From: Cystobasidium ongulense
Lineage: Eukaryota; Basidiomycota; Cystobasidiomycetes; Cystobasidiales; Cystobasidiaceae
NCBI GenBank assembly: GCA_022835595.1
Contig: BQUP01000002.1
Span: 186,001 to 250,000 of the forward strand
Direction: 5' to 3'
Length of the DNA stretch: 64,000 bases
The stretch's first letter is position 1, and each line of letters starts with the position of its first letter. Under the pieces are notes generated by a model. That model searched no databases. It saw only the letters and a program-made list of their open reading frames with translations, and was not told the DNA's origin. The position numbers were made by a program, and so were the translations under genes. Shown here piece by piece: positions 22,793 to 37,017 of this stretch.

Positions 22793-23050
22793 CCTCCTAC
22801 AGTTCTTGCCCAATATCGGCAAATCCAATACGAAACTTCCGGAGGACTGCTTTGATGCGGCCCTTGCCAAGGCCTGCCGTTGGCGACCTGACCAGGCAAT
22901 CGCACAAAATACCAGCAGACCAGATCGACCGAACTTAAGCTCTCACTCAAGATACTTACGCATTGTTACCAGTTGAGCTGACAACGTCGCATCTACCCGC
23001 TGACTTGAAAGACCTTCAGGGCTCGATGAATGAGCGGGCCGCTAGGATGA
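22793..23050 (+). pseudogene. Decayed 3' end of the FAD amine oxidase
   Basis: About 260 bp aligning to 19496-19753, the last two exons and intervening intron of the intact oxidase. Shared peptides are FLPNIGK and, near the end, DLKDLQGSMNERAAR in place of DLKDLQGWMNERAAR. Identity is roughly 75-80% by eye. The upstream nine-tenths of the gene, including the FAD-binding exon, is missing. It ends about 100 bp before the stop of the intact Zn2Cys6 gene, so the ancestral arrangement was oxidase and factor tail to tail. Confidence 0.85.
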
Positions 23051-23154
23051 GAAAACCCAATTTCCCCTAGTAATGGACACTCTATGACTGAGGAAAATGA
23101 CATGCTTTTATACAGCTAAATGATGCAGTATGACCCATGTACATTGTGATATAG

Positions 23155-26100
23155 CTACACGGATTCCGCCTCAGCTGCGGACGATTTTAACATTTCATTG
23201 AAAGCCTCAATCGAAAAGTCAAAGTTGCTGAGTATTTCGGTGGTAGAGACGGGTTCATTCCAGTTCGGATTATAGCCTAGATCGGGCGGTCTCGGCAAAT
23301 TAGAGGGATCGCTGTATTCGTGACCTTGACTCTGATATTGCTGCTGCGACAGCAGCTGGCGCAGAAAGTCGTGTGATGACGGCGTTGTGCTTTGCGCCGG
23401 GCTCTGCAGAGACGCATTTGCAAAAGGATATAGCGGATTGTGCTGAGGCTCGTTGATAGAGTATAGAATGCTGTCAAAGCTTTGTGGTGCTTGATCCGTC
23501 GGGGGACTGTTGAACCATGTGCTGAAATTCAGAGCGCTCGAAGTCGGGTTGTGTGGCTGGTAAAGCGGAGCCGCTTGTGGCATTCCCACCTGATTAGCCG
23601 ATTGACCGGCTCGTGGAGGTGCGAACGTTGCGGGCGACGGCTGTGGAGTATTTCGGATATCGCTTGATTGTATACGACTCGTTGATGACGAAGGAGAGTC
23701 GAGCTTCTCGTCGGCCAGCCAGCCGTTCTGTCGCATATGCTGGACGCTGTGCGGCAGCCACACATTGAACAATGATTGGAGAATCCGCGATATACGCAAA
23801 CTCGTCCGCCAAGTCAGACTAAATTTCTCCAACGACAAAATCTGTTTCGTACCCAACTGCGTCAGTCTGTTCCATCAGCCCTGCTAGACCGAGACTTACA
23901 CATATTGCGCCACCCTGTAAAGCTGTATTCATCTGTCGGGCATCGTCTCGCTTGGCTGCTTCTAGCCCTTTGAGAAGGTGAATGGTACCTGCGACGAATG
24001 TTGTCTGAATGCTCGACAGTGGAGCATAGTTGAGAGAATAAAAGTGGTCGTATAGCTGTATACTTGATTGTCAGCAGTGTTCAGTGTGTATATAGGTGCG
24101 ATATGGACTTACACCAAGCAACTCCACAACCTTTAAAGCCGCAGCATCGCAATCGCGCACAGATGTGTGGTTTGGATCTTTGTGCAAGAGCCGCTGGTAG
24201 AGAGGCCTATTGAGAACCAGTATTGTATATTGATACGTTATATGCATGGTGAGAACATGAGGTGGAGGGACAGCGGCGGCATCCAGGCGTATGCAGTCTG
24301 GCAGATCGCGTTGCCATGCAGTCAATTGCGCCTGCAGCGTTTCGACTGTCTGTAGTTGGGCAGGAGAGCGGACATCGGGTCGTAAAGAGTAGCTGGTGAC
24401 ACGAGAATTAGGCTATGATATCCCCTCCTTTGTAAAATGATGTGACGATAAACTCACAACTTCCTCAAGACCGAGTTCTGAATGGCTGCGAGCTTGATAG
24501 TCGCTTGAAAGCAAGTTGAGACGTAGCCCGGGCGTCCGTTTGCCAGTGTTAGGCCGTTGGCATCTACATCCTGCCATATGCGAGGCGCTGTCCAAGGTAT
24601 TTGATCATAGGCCGCATCGACCTCTGGAACAGCAATATTATGATCATCTTGTGTTATATTCGTGAATCTTCCGACAGCCATGGACCAAAGCTGATCGCAA
24701 AGTAAACGCCTAAGCTATCGGATCACGCTAACAAAAATACTTTCTTTTCTTCGACTTACCTTATCCTGCGCGTAAACTGTCCAAAATAGATTATCGCGGT
24801 GCCGTTGCGTATCGGCGGTTATGACGTCCTTCTTGACAAAGTCGGAGCACTGGATAGTGTTTGTTAGCGAGGTTCGAATTCGTGGAACGAGCTGGAAGCT
24901 TACATCTATGTTTATGCCGAGCTATGAGAATGAAGGAGAGTTAGTTTCGGTTTTGGCTTTCCAAGACTCAGCGGAAAACCACTCACTGCATGGCTTGAGG
25001 CGACAGCGCAATTGAACAATACGTCTGTGTAATATGTTGGTCAGACATGGGTGCAAAGATGAAGCGATGGCATGCGTACAGCCCAAATTCGGTCGCGCAC
25101 GGCCAGAGTTGAAACTGGCCATAAGCAGTAATCCATTCACCAAACTTTGCATCGGGCGCTCGCACTCTAGGTCAAAGCATTCTTTCGCACGAGCCATGAA
25201 TGCATCCGCAGCCATATCGGCCAGATCTCTCTCCGCTGTATCTTCCGGTACCGCAGACTGATTTATAGGTGGGAAAGGTTTCTTTATGCGATCTCCATGC
25301 CACATGCGTGCTCCCATTGCGAGAACCATGTTATGTAGTAGTGGAGAGTAGAAAGGTGTTCGCGTAGGGGGTGTGTTGCCGTCCCATGATGGTCCGAGAC
25401 ACACTTGCAGATCGCGCTTGAAAGCAACAACATCTAATATCTGGAAGCAGGGGAAAGTTACGAGCATTCAGCGTGGAAATCCAGAGAGTCTGAGCAAGGA
25501 GCGTAGACCTACGCAAACCCAGGGCACGAAGAAGGCTTCGCAAAGCTCTACCAGCGTGTCATGCGTGTCTCTGTTGATGCCAAGATTGGGAAGATTCCTA
25601 TCCCATTCGATGTCTTGCTTTGGTTGCAGCCAAGGGAAGGAAGCTGATTGACTACCAAAAGAGGATGGTAGAGCGATTGATTCTTTTGTAGAGGGCGAAT
25701 GCGAGTGCCTGTTCATCGAAAGAGGCGATTGAAGTTGAGGACCAGCTGCTGCAAGGTGATTTAGAGCGGATGTTGGGCCGTAGTGGCATAAGGTGGATGA
25801 AGATAGGTCGTCCAGATGGAGGCGGTCCAAGTCGGTCACTACATCTTCAGCTCCAGAGCTTGGCATCCAGTCCGTCTCTGTTCCCGAAATCTCAGATCCG
25901 CCTCTCTGGCTCTGCAGTTCTGAATTACTGCCATTCGCATCCATAGCCAGCAGGTCGGGCGATTCTTCTAATGCCTCAGTGACAGATACCCCTCGTTTGG
26001 ACAGCGCTCTTTCAAGCGCGAGGAGACGTGTTCTGAGTATGGTATTGCGCTTTCGAAGATCGTCTGCTTCGTCCCCGTCCGCATCTCTCACCCGGCGAGC

Positions 26101-26480
26101 TTGGGCGACTTTACTGCGCTGTACAGCGCCGGCCTTTCTTCCATCTTCCTGATTGCTGTACTGGCAGTCGTGTCCCACATGCACGCATGATGCACACATG
26201 GGTTGTGTCCCATCGCATCGTATCTTCCTATATCAGGCTCTTACAGTCAGCTGCCTGCAATATTTCCTCCTGCCCACCAAACTGCAGGATGGGCGATAAG
26301 GAAAGTAGGCAAAGAAAAGCCGACTGACCTTCTGCGGCATTGCAGACATGCGCGGGAGATGTGCGAGACTTTGCGTTTGGAGGCCTTGAGAGCAGCAGCG
26401 GCAGCAGAAGCGCTCTGCGACGTGCTGCTTGATGCTTCTCGCGTGCCGCCAAATGATGGTCCAGAGCCGTGGCCGTTCAT
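23155..26480 (-). CDS. Zn(II)2Cys6 fungal transcription factor
   Basis: The N-terminal part reads HISRACLQCRRR and, across an intron at about 26230-26330, KIRCDGTQPMCASC then HVGHDCQY, giving the full CX2C-X6-C...CX2C-X6-C binuclear zinc cluster. A basic linker and short coiled coil follow (DLRKRNTILRTRLLALERAL). The fungal-specific middle domain is recognisable by SPLLHNMVLAMGARMW, SHALGINIDVSF and DNLFWTVYAQDK, split by several introns. The C-terminal ~230 residues are Gln/Pro/Ser-rich and look like an activation region ending SSAAEAESV (stop at 23155-23157). The start at 26480 (MNGHGSGPSF) is the first reasonable Met; the frame is open upstream. The target genes are unknown. The history of linkage to the FAD oxidase makes that gene an obvious candidate. 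Confidence 0.85.
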
Positions 26481-26763
26481 GGCGGAGTTTGGCGCTTGCG
26501 GCAAGTTGAAGCTTTGCGTATGGTAGGAGCCTCCCGTTTGCTCTGTGCTATTTACGCTGTGGACCTGTCGCGGATGTTTCCATTCAGACAGTCCGCCTCT
26601 GGCGTGGATGGTTCTAGCGAAGAGTAATGGGCTGGTGGAGAGAAGAAGGAAAGAAGTCGACTCGAAAGTGCCGGCTGAAGGCAATCGGGCAATTACTCGC
26701 ATTAAACAAATGACAGACAAGCTCACTCGTGCCTCTACACTCATCACACAACACACACACAAC
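26481..26763. promoter_or_regulatory. Divergent promoter, Zn2Cys6 factor (-) / NIF3 (+)
   Basis: 283 bp between two diverging start codons. A CA-rich run (ACACAACACACACA) lies just before the NIF3 ATG. No specific operator was recognised. Confidence 0.45.
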
Positions 26764-27769
26764 ATGAGCCTCACAAGAGCAGTCAAAGCGGCCTTCCAGC
26801 GGCTCGCTCACCCGTCGCTGGCAGAAGAGTGGGACAACATCGGTCTCCTGCTCGAACCCTACATTGTTGCAGGCAGCAGCTCGTCACCAAAACGCAAAGT
26901 GCTGCTAGCAACCGACCTCACACGCCAGGTAGTCGAGTCTATGCCTGCTGATGTCGGCAGCATCGTCGTCTACCACCCGCCCATCTTCAGAGGCTTGAAG
27001 TCTCTCACTCAAGCGGACTCGCTTCAGGCTTCGCTTCTTAGGTGCCGTATAGCTCAAGCCATGACCACCCGATTCTTTGACTGACGCAAGCTTCCTGCCC
27101 TACAGATGCGCTGCTTTGGGTGTATCAGTGTACAGCCCACATACCTGTCTGGACGCAGCTCCAGGTGGCATTCAAGACTGGCTGGCGTCAGGCCTAGGCA
27201 ATGGACAGTGGCAACCACACCCAGACCGACCACGCGTGTGGGAACTGGCGACTCCAATCTCGCTTGAAGCTGCAGTCGACCGAATCAAGCAGCACCTTGG
27301 CTTACCAACGCATAAGTCGACATCATCTAAGTGGCTTCATTCTAGTGATCCAGACTGACAGCTTTCGTCTTGGCATCTTTACTCCAGCTCGCGCGCTCTC
27401 TGACGGGCAAAAAGACAGTATCGTCAATTGCATTATGTGCTGGATCAGGTGGATCCTTCTTGAAGGGGACGTCTGCCGATATCATTTGGACAGGGGAAAT
27501 GAGCCATCACGAGATTCTCGCTTACGTCGCTGAAGGAAGTCACGTTGTCCTTTGTAAGATTCCCATGTCCTGAAGTGGTGGACGACTATGACTGACTGCG
27601 GCAGCTTGCAGGTACGCATACTGGAACAGAAAGACCATACCTGAAGACATTCTTCAGAGCAAAGTTGGAAGAAACTCTGAACCAAATTAGACAGGAGGAG
27701 AACCTGGATGATGAGCCTTATGAAGTCATCATGAGTGAACACGAAGAGGAGGTCATACAATATGTGTAG
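26764..27769 (+). CDS. NIF3: NIF3 family protein (DUF34, GTP cyclohydrolase 1 type 2-like)
   Basis: Exon 1 encodes MSLTRAVKAAFQRLAHPSLA, then EEWDNIGLLLEP and VVYHPPIFRGLKSL, the N-terminal dinuclear-metal motifs of the NIF3/DUF34 family. After an intron (about 27041-27104), CAALGVSVYSPHTCLDAAPG follows. After further introns come ALCAGSGGSFLKGTSADI with TGEMSHHEILAYVAEGSHVV, and finally THTGTERPYLKTFF with a C-terminal acidic tail (stop at 27767-27769). The family is almost universal and its biochemical role is unsettled; a phosphatase, hydrolase or metal-chaperone activity has been proposed. Four exons. The call is solid, the function is not. Confidence 0.9.
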
Positions 27770-27903
27770 CGATAACAAGTAGAACTGGGAGAGTAGGCTT
27801 AGAAAGCGTGCGAAGACAAGGCACAATGTTCCCCAGTGGCCAGGCACGCTGCGAGCCTTTGCAGATATACACGAATGAAAGCTTTCTACATTGCTAACAT
27901 CCC

Positions 27904-29878
<1,975 letters not shown>

Positions 29879-30442
29879 CTTATCGGTAGATAGCAGCGAG
29901 CCGATAAGCTTTCAGGTTTCGACAAAGGCGTACAGTCGGAGGAGTAGATCTGAGGTATCCGAATGTAGTGTCAAGGTCTCTACTTTGTTTTCGGCTAGTA
30001 GGTACACCGATAGGAGCTTTATTTTTCTCTGCTTCGTGCTTTCTTTGAGCCGTCAACGGGAGCCCGCTCCTGCAGAAACGCGTGGGGAAAGCCCTGATAA
30101 AAAAGGTGGCGTGTTCGTATAAATCGGCAATCACGGTAACGGTTGCTGGAGAAAGTGTCAAATGTAGCGTTGATCACGCTACTACTAACAGCTTGTTAGC
30201 AAATGGTAAGTACGAGGTGCTGTCGCCTGGCTCTTGTCCAGCGGCATTGAGATGGTAAGATTGCTGAAAAGCCCCCGGGTCAATTCAAGATTATGTGAGA
30301 ATGAGTGTGCTACACCTTTGTTATTGATGTACGTCTACAACAGACAGACAACCGCGAAAACCCCAATTCGAGAAACTGCTACCCTATATATAGATCTGAA
30401 TATTACTGTATACTTTGACTTGATCAAAAGCTTAGGCGAACT
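29879..30442. promoter_or_regulatory. Upstream region of the dialkylglycine decarboxylase gene
   Basis: About 560 bp between the decarboxylase start and the 3' end of the GPI-protein gene. GATAA cores, the binding site of AreA/Nit2-type GATA factors, occur at 29880-29884 (minus), 29903-29907 and 30096-30100. No other gene was seen. Confidence 0.4.
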
Positions 30443-31325
30443 CTATACGACCAGCGTAAGAGCCGAGCAAGCTAACAGTAAGCCCAGACCCGCTACTGTA
30501 CGAGAAGCAGAACTTTGGTTGTTCGATGTCTGAGCCGCAGCATTGGGTCTGATTACAGAAACAGTATTTAGCGATGCAATGCAACTGAAATGAAGCGGTA
30601 TGAACCTACCCGATAGCACCAGAGCTAACGCCACTGGGAGAGGTTGCATTGCCTGTGATAGTGGGCATAACATCTGGCGTCACCGTCGCATTGCGTGACG
30701 CGTCGATGCTCGATGAAACGCATGTGTTGTCGGTGCTGTTTTTTACATAGACGCCGTTGGAGTAGCTAAAGGGAAACAATACGCCTTAGCTTGACATTAA
30801 GGGCTAAGAGTTGTACAAAATCCCGTACTTTATGTTACCTTTGGCATCGATAACCTTCAAGGCTACGTTCTGGCTTGCCGGTAGGTCAACAGTCCTGAAA
30901 TCGTTGAGATGGCGTGTAAGCTGCTTGTGTCTCTAGACATATCAAGATACAGCCCAAGCTTACCAGGTATAGTTCGTGGCTTGAATAACTCCGAAGGTCT
31001 TCAGATAAGCGCCAGTCTTCTGATTGATGATGGTAACGTTATAAGGAGAGTTCTTGCCGGCCCTATTATATACATACAAAGTTCAGATCGACTGGCTATC
31101 ACAAGAACTGTCAAACAGAGAACTTACCAGGACAAGTAGCCGGCTTTGCACTGCGGGAAGTGTGGAGATTGCCGTCAGGAGCTGTCTCGGGGATCTGAAT
31201 AGCTAAGAGGTAGGCCTCACCTGAGTGAGAGTGGGTGTGTCCACTTCTAGAATCCATGCCTTTGCAGCTGCACAAAGTGAAGCGAACAGGACTAGAGCCA
31301 GAGTAGCTGATGAATGCAAGTGCAT
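30443..31325 (-). CDS. KRE9-like Ser/Thr-rich GPI-anchored cell-surface protein
   Basis: Start at 31325 with signal peptide MHLHSSATLALVLFASLCAA, then ILEVDTPTLTQ. Across introns follow CKAGYLSW, AGKNSPYNVTIINQKTGAYL, ATNYTWTVDLPA and a VYVKNSTDNTCV end, the usual beta-sandwich module of the KRE9/KNH-like Ser-Thr-rich GPI family. A Ser/Thr/Asn-rich linker leads to a hydrophobic C-terminus (TVAGLGLLLACSALTLVV) with a likely omega site at Ser/Asn before it. The stop is at 30443-30445. Four or five introns. Such proteins are abundant wall components, linked to beta-1,6-glucan assembly only in the yeast prototypes. Confidence 0.75.
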
Positions 31326-32437
31326 TATGAAAAAGATGTTTCGAGTAAAGACGCGTAAAGTGGAGGTTTTGTAACGTGATTGCTTCGCGAAAGGAAGTCT
31401 AGGTGGCGGATGGAGGCTTTCCTATGTATTGGGTAGTGCTGAATAGGTGGGTTGATTAGCTTTGCGAGAACCTGCTCGAAATGCTGATATACGATGGAAT
31501 GTTAGATGGATAGAGGATTGGTATGTAGCAGAGAAGAGGAGACTGGCAGTCGACCGCGAGAGTGACCGTGAACAAGGCGGAAAGGATGAAAACCCTTTGG
31601 GTTGCCGTCGGGAGAGCGGACTGCACCTCCCTTGGACGCGTCAAGATCTGTTTCTGATAACGAATGACCCTGATCAGCGTTTCGACAGTAAATTGACGGG
31701 AGACCCACAGGCACAGCTTGGATAAGCAGCATGCCTTTGTTAACTGTACAGCGCCAGTCCCTGCCGTGCGAAGCTGCTACATATGCTACAACCGTGTCAA
31801 CGCGTCGACTTGATCCAGGCGAAGCCATCACGATAGCTTTAGCTACTGGCACAGCTACGAGATGCAGCGATAGTGGTACGATAGCTTGTCTGCCTACTTA
31901 GCACATTAGCTGGAAGGTTGTGGCATTCACGCAAGCTGTAGGCTCTTGTGGGAATCGGAAATGTGTTTCTTCTCGAGCGTCGTAGCGTAGGTCGAAAAGC
32001 CTGCGAGTCGCCGACGTAGCGGCAGTTCATCCGGCTTACATTAACGCGCACCTGACAATACTACTAGGATTGGTCGAGTCCTACATAGTCGAGGTCACTT
32101 GCAGATGCAAACAGTCTTATGGGGCGTGCTCTGTGTATCGCTAATGCACCTCGATGTGATCGCTTCAACGTTGACCACCTGACAGAGGTGAGGTGCAAGA
32201 CAGAGGCAGGGCTACGTGGTGGACTTGCTCCACCCACCCAACTCAGCATTCAGTTCAGTCCATGTGGATGGACGATGAAGCTCTAGTAGTACGGACACAC
32301 CTCGTACTTTCTCGATCGCCTTTTGCTCTGAACAGAAAATTATCATTTGAAGTGCATGCAAAACGTCGAGTTCTATCCATACAACAACTGGTCACAGCAA
32401 CAACAGCAAGGTCTAGTACACACTCAGCACCGTCAAC
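31326..32437. other. 1.1 kb divergent intergenic region, GPI protein (-) / YTM1 (+)
   Basis: It separates two diverging starts. Open frames of 60-116 codons occur on both strands but none has family motifs or a consistent intron pattern. The last 100 bp before YTM1 is CA/CAG-rich and probably its 5' UTR. Confidence 0.4.
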
Positions 32438-33966
32438 ATGTCAACCGAGACAGAGGTCGTGCCGCAAGCAAGCACCTCTGCTGCTTCTGCCAGCGCAGCA
32501 GCCCAGTCCAAGCCGACCATGATACCCATCCGCTTGACGTCTAGAGCAGACAAGCATGCGATTCCCGAGTCCAAATTTATGGTCCCATCCGACTGGAAGC
32601 GTTTTCAGCTCTCAGAACTCATCAACAAAGTCTTGGAGAACGAGCAGGCTATTCCGTTCGATTTTCTCGTGGGCGACGAGCTTTTGAGATCAAGTCTGGG
32701 TGGCTACACGCAAAGCAAGGGATTGACTGAAGTAGGTGTTTGTACTTTATCTGTCGAACACAAAGGCCTTTACTTACCACCTGCCATATCTTCCAGGAAA
32801 CAATACTGGAAATTGAATACGTAGAGTCCATTCTGCCGCCACAATATATATCTTCATTCCAGCATGAAGACTGGATATCCGATGTTGACCTGAGCCAATA
32901 CGGGTGAGACACATTACATTACGGCCTTGTCATTCTTCTAGGCTGACCTCAGATCTCTAGTCGATTCTTGACGTCCGCCTACGACACCAACGTTCGGATT
33001 TTCTCTTCGAGTAACGGGCTGCAACATACACTGGTCGGGCACTCCCTGCCTGTTCTGTCCACATGCTGGCTAGCACCTTCGAAAAATGTAGACTGTATAG
33101 CAAGTGGTGGAATGGATCGGGTTATTCGAGTCTGGCAAGTCGGAAAGGAGGGCACAGACACCGAGTCTCGAGGAACGCATGCTTTGGCACTGCACACCTC
33201 ACCCGTCTCCTCTGTCCGTTCTCTCGCTACGTCAAGTGCTGGGAGTGATAATCAGAAGAAACTTATCAGTGCAGGCTCGGATGGTCTAGTAGGGTACTGG
33301 GACTTCTTGCTTTCTCAAACAGAAGACGCATCAGGCGACGAAGGCGAAGAGGCGACGAGACACAAGCGACGCCGCAGAGTAAACGGTGATACGACAACAG
33401 GGGACAAGATCACCAAAGTACGACCCGCTCTCATACTGCGGTCGCATCAAGGGCAGGTATCTCGTGCTTTACTGGACGCTGGGACGGATGGCAAAAAAGC
33501 CTACTCTTTCGGGCTGGACGATCATGCTGTTCGCGAGTGGGATCTAGAAGCAGCCGGCACAGAGAGCAACACGAAACAATCCGACAAAGCAATCATGGAC
33601 GCAGATCAACTTGCAAGTCCTAATCTATTCGTTACGGGTAACGCAGATCGTACTGTCACACTCTTCGACATGCGAGAGGAGAATTCCATCATCTCGATGA
33701 CTCTCAATGGTCATTCGTCATCTGTCTCGGCAGTTTCAGCAAATCCAAACTCTCCTTTCCTATTCTGCTCAGCTTCTTACGATTCAACTGTTAGAATTTG
33801 GGATGCCCGAAGTCCGAAACAAGCGCTCTTTGCAATGAAGAGCCAGCAAGGTAAAGAAGGCAAGATTGGTGGCAAGCTGTTGACTACGGCTTGGAATGGC
33901 AGTATCATTGCATCAGGTGGAGAGGATGGGGAGCTCGAGCTTATGCAAAGTAAGGGAAATCAGTAG
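32438..33966 (+). CDS. YTM1: Ribosome biogenesis protein YTM1/WDR12
   Basis: Subunit of the Erb1-Nop7-Ytm1 (PeBoW) complex needed for 25S rRNA and 60S subunit maturation in the nucleolus. The N-terminal NLE domain is visible: MIPIRLTSRADKHAIPESKF, then DWKRFQLSELINKVL, PFDFLVGDELLRSSL and, after an intron (about 32732-32796), ETILEIEYVESILPP. WD repeats follow: a first blade across the intron near 32904-32960, then SGGMDRVIRVWQVG, SAGSDGLVGYWDF, FGLDDHAVREWDLE, GNADRTVTLFDMRE, SASYDSTVRIWDARS and a last blade SGGEDGELELMQ. An acidic/basic loop (GEEATRHKRRRR) sits between blades. About 460 residues, normal for the family. Three exons. Confidence 0.95.
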
Positions 33967-34173
33967 ACATTTACGGAAGAGAAAGACATGTATTTCCTCT
34001 CTATTTCAGTCCAGCTTTGTTGTTGTTACGAAAATAAGCGTTCATTATGCTATAATACAGAAGAGTGTTTTCGCTATGATATGACTATATACTGATTTGC
34101 TTTCTTAGAGTATATGTGAAAACGCGGCTGCTGAGGATATATTGACAAGGGCATTTACTGAAGAATTACAAGC

Positions 34174-36228
34174 TTAAACACGTATATAGCTTTCGTCCAT
34201 GAATGTGGAATTCATAGCAGAAGAAGGTCGAGAAGTTTCAGAGTACACGCAACTGTGAGGGTCGGTTGGACTTTGTGCCTGGCTGTGAGATGCAGAAGAC
34301 TGCATGGAACCCTCCGCAAAAGGTGCATAAGGTGGAAGGATTGTTTCTTCGTTGTCTACAATGTATGACTCCTCGTTTCCAGACCCAGTGCCTTGTTTAC
34401 TTGAAGATGTACTTTGGCCAGGGAAAGGTAGAGGTCTACGCTCTGATCTATTTTCGTTCGGAGCGTCTTTGATACTGCCATCTAGGTGCGCTGATCTGGC
34501 GACCCTCGAGAGTAAGCCCTGTCGGAAACTGAAGAAAGTGTCGATGATGGAGGTGGGTAGGAGAGATGCCAAGTAATAACTTCTCACTGTGAGTAGGTGA
34601 GTCAGCTACTTGAAGACCTTGAGGTATGAATCTGCTATAAACTGCTTACCTCCTACGCCAACAGTAGCGCGCTTCGGAATATGACGAGCTTTCTTCGCCA
34701 GAACAATTCCAATGAGCTTATCGCTAAGCGCTGACGCATCGGGCATACGGTACCTAGAGCTTTGCGTTCGCTGATCGTAATTTGCCAATAAAGCAGGAGC
34801 ATACATGTCTCTCAGGTGTGTGGGCAGATTGCTCTCGACGCTACGGGAGTTAACACTAGCGTTTCGACTTTCCGATGAATGCGAGACCCCTCGGTGAGAT
34901 TTCTTCGTGTTGACTGGCTGCAAGAAGCCAACATCTAGATTCACAATTTTGACGTTTCTTCGGGACCGGCTTGCTGACAAATCGAGTTCGCGTCGGAGTA
35001 CATCCAGAGCGGAAGCAAGCGCATTATTTGCAATGCCTGGTACTGCGCTGGTAGAACCAGTAAAGGGAGTACCAATGAAGCGGTCAGGTGCGCGGAAGCA
35101 CGTGATGACAGTTGCGGGTAGGCCGTGAGGGTCGTGCGAACCTCTGAGAAGCGGGAGAAGGGATTGTAGAAGAAGCATAGGCAATATTACTGTACTTTCC
35201 AAGGAAGTTGACAGGACTTCAGAGGGCAAGGCCTCTAGTGGTAATGCAGGACCATCTATCTTTGCGAGCGGTAGACAATTGATAGCGCTTGTAAGCTGGA
35301 TGCCCGGGACGCTAGTTGAAATATAGTGGAATGGATCTCCTGCGGATCTCAGCGGATAGCGGAGAGATAAGGCTGTGTTCAAGGACCTAATAAAGGGTTG
35401 AATTGCAGATGACGGTGACTGCGCGTGCGTTCACAGAATCAGCACGAAATATCGGCAAAGAGCGATGTTGGGGCAGCTTACCGAATCCGAGTCCAGCACG
35501 ATAGCCTTGATGAAGCCTTTCCCGCAGAATTCGAGCTCGTCTACTTCAGAAGAGCTGGACACACTAGCTATAACGATAAAGCCTTGCCTCTCAAACGCTT
35601 TTGCCACTTCGCGCCCGTATGAGCCAGGTTCACAGCCAAGGACGAGGATTGCCTCGAGTCGATGTTTGCCGTCTGACGAGAGACGTGGTCTCGGGGTGGG
35701 TGGCAGACCTCTTCTTCTCTTGATGTAAATAGGCTTGAGTAGCGGTGCCGCGCTGAACAAGCGGGCTCTGAATGCAGGCGATAAATGCACGGCAATCATG
35801 GTGCTGGCGACTGTGAAGCTGACTCCCCCGAGGATAGAATAGGTATTGGGCCTACTCTTGACATGCTTGACAAGGGACTCCCAATACGTAGGTGGTACTG
35901 GCGGAGCAGGAGGCAGCCTCTTCTCGTAACTGCCTATACCCAAGCTCGGCAAGCTCGGTAGCGGTAAAGCTGGCAAGGTTCCTCCAGCTGTGACGGCGCT
36001 GTGGAGGGCATTCAAGTACGCCACCAGCTGGTCATAGAAGCGATGGGGAAGCTGCAGGCATACCAGTTGCAATTAGCACCCTTTTGTAGGTCACACTGCT
36101 GCGGCTGCAGTCATCAGCTGAGTACGCACCTCTCGCAGGCCCTCGTCTTCGAGCAGGAATGTGACCCGTTCTCTTGCTTCATCGACATTGCGCTGAAGTA
36201 TCTCGAGTATCTCGTCAATGTCTGGCAT
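34174..36228 (-). CDS. DUF1776 family protein (SDR-like, membrane-associated)
   Basis: The start at 36228 gives MPDIDEILEILQRNVDEARE. The next exon has a Pro-rich stretch, WESLVKHVKSRPNTYSILGG and a hydrophobic segment, then basic IYIKRRRGLPPTPRPR. AILVLGCEPGSYGREVAKAF with FIVIASVSSS resembles a degenerate Rossmann opening of short-chain dehydrogenases. Later come PMLLLQSLLPLL and DVLRRELDLSASRS, typical of DUF1776. The C-terminal exon contains GLRSYYLASLLPTSIIDTFF and a Ser-rich tail (stop at 34174-34176). Introns lie near 36066-36130, 35410-35480 and 34585-34640. The function of DUF1776 proteins is unknown; a membrane or mitochondrial outer-membrane location is plausible from the hydrophobic segment. 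An upstream in-frame Met about 24 codons earlier exists. Confidence 0.75.
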
Positions 36229-37017
36229 CGTGTCCTGTTCCTTGCTCGTCGGTTGCTGCAGGGTCAAAAGGCGTCCCCGCGCCAACGACGAAAGAGGCAC
36301 GTGAGGTGAGGACTCAGCTTTCCTTTGCTCTCACATCCATCAGCAGAGATGTCAATGCCTGCATCTTTCCTGCAAGCTATAGACGGATATGATTGGTACT
36401 TCTGCCACTCAATGACCCTTTGCCTGTGCAGCCGCATGCAAGCGACACACTGCAAGAGGAACAATGTAGGTCGAATCGCTTCGATACGATACCGCTAAAC
36501 CTCTGCTTGACCCGAGTCCGAATTCTCGGTAGTCGACTGTTTCTGTTACCAAATCTCAGCTGGTATGCCATACATACTACTGGGACGGTCATGCTTGCCA
36601 GCCCAGCCCAGCCCTCGACTGCTGTCATGACTGAGCAACGCTGCACCAGGTCAGGAAACAAATTCCGGACGCCACCTGCCGGGCAGCGTGTCGAAGCGAG
36701 CAACAGTCGACACCGGCAGCTCGAGGTCTGCTCTACATGCAACACAGGTTTGCCGAGTGTCTTCAGACAAAGCACGGAAGTCTTGTAGGGCCGTCCTCAG
36801 CTGGGTATGGGCTGGCCGGCGTTGCAGCCTGCCGAAGAACAACTTGCAAGCCGAAGCAGGCAGCAGCGGTAGACGGCGGCACAAGCTCAAGACCACCGAA
36901 GCAGCATTTAAGGGCACTGAAATGCGACAAGGCACCTTGACCTCCTTCACTGACATACCACAAAGCTACCCCCGTGGCTCTCAAATCTGAACTTCCTTGA
37001 CTTCTCCACAAGCGACA
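36229..37017. other. Divergent intergenic region, DUF1776 (-) / TauD dioxygenase (+)
   Basis: About 790 bp with several overlapping but unrecognisable open frames. No RNA gene or repeat was seen. Confidence 0.4.

Noticed and set aside
31502-31852. 116-codon minus-strand open frame in the GPI protein/YTM1 gap
   Set aside because: Composition and sequence give no family match, and it has no supporting introns or conserved motifs.
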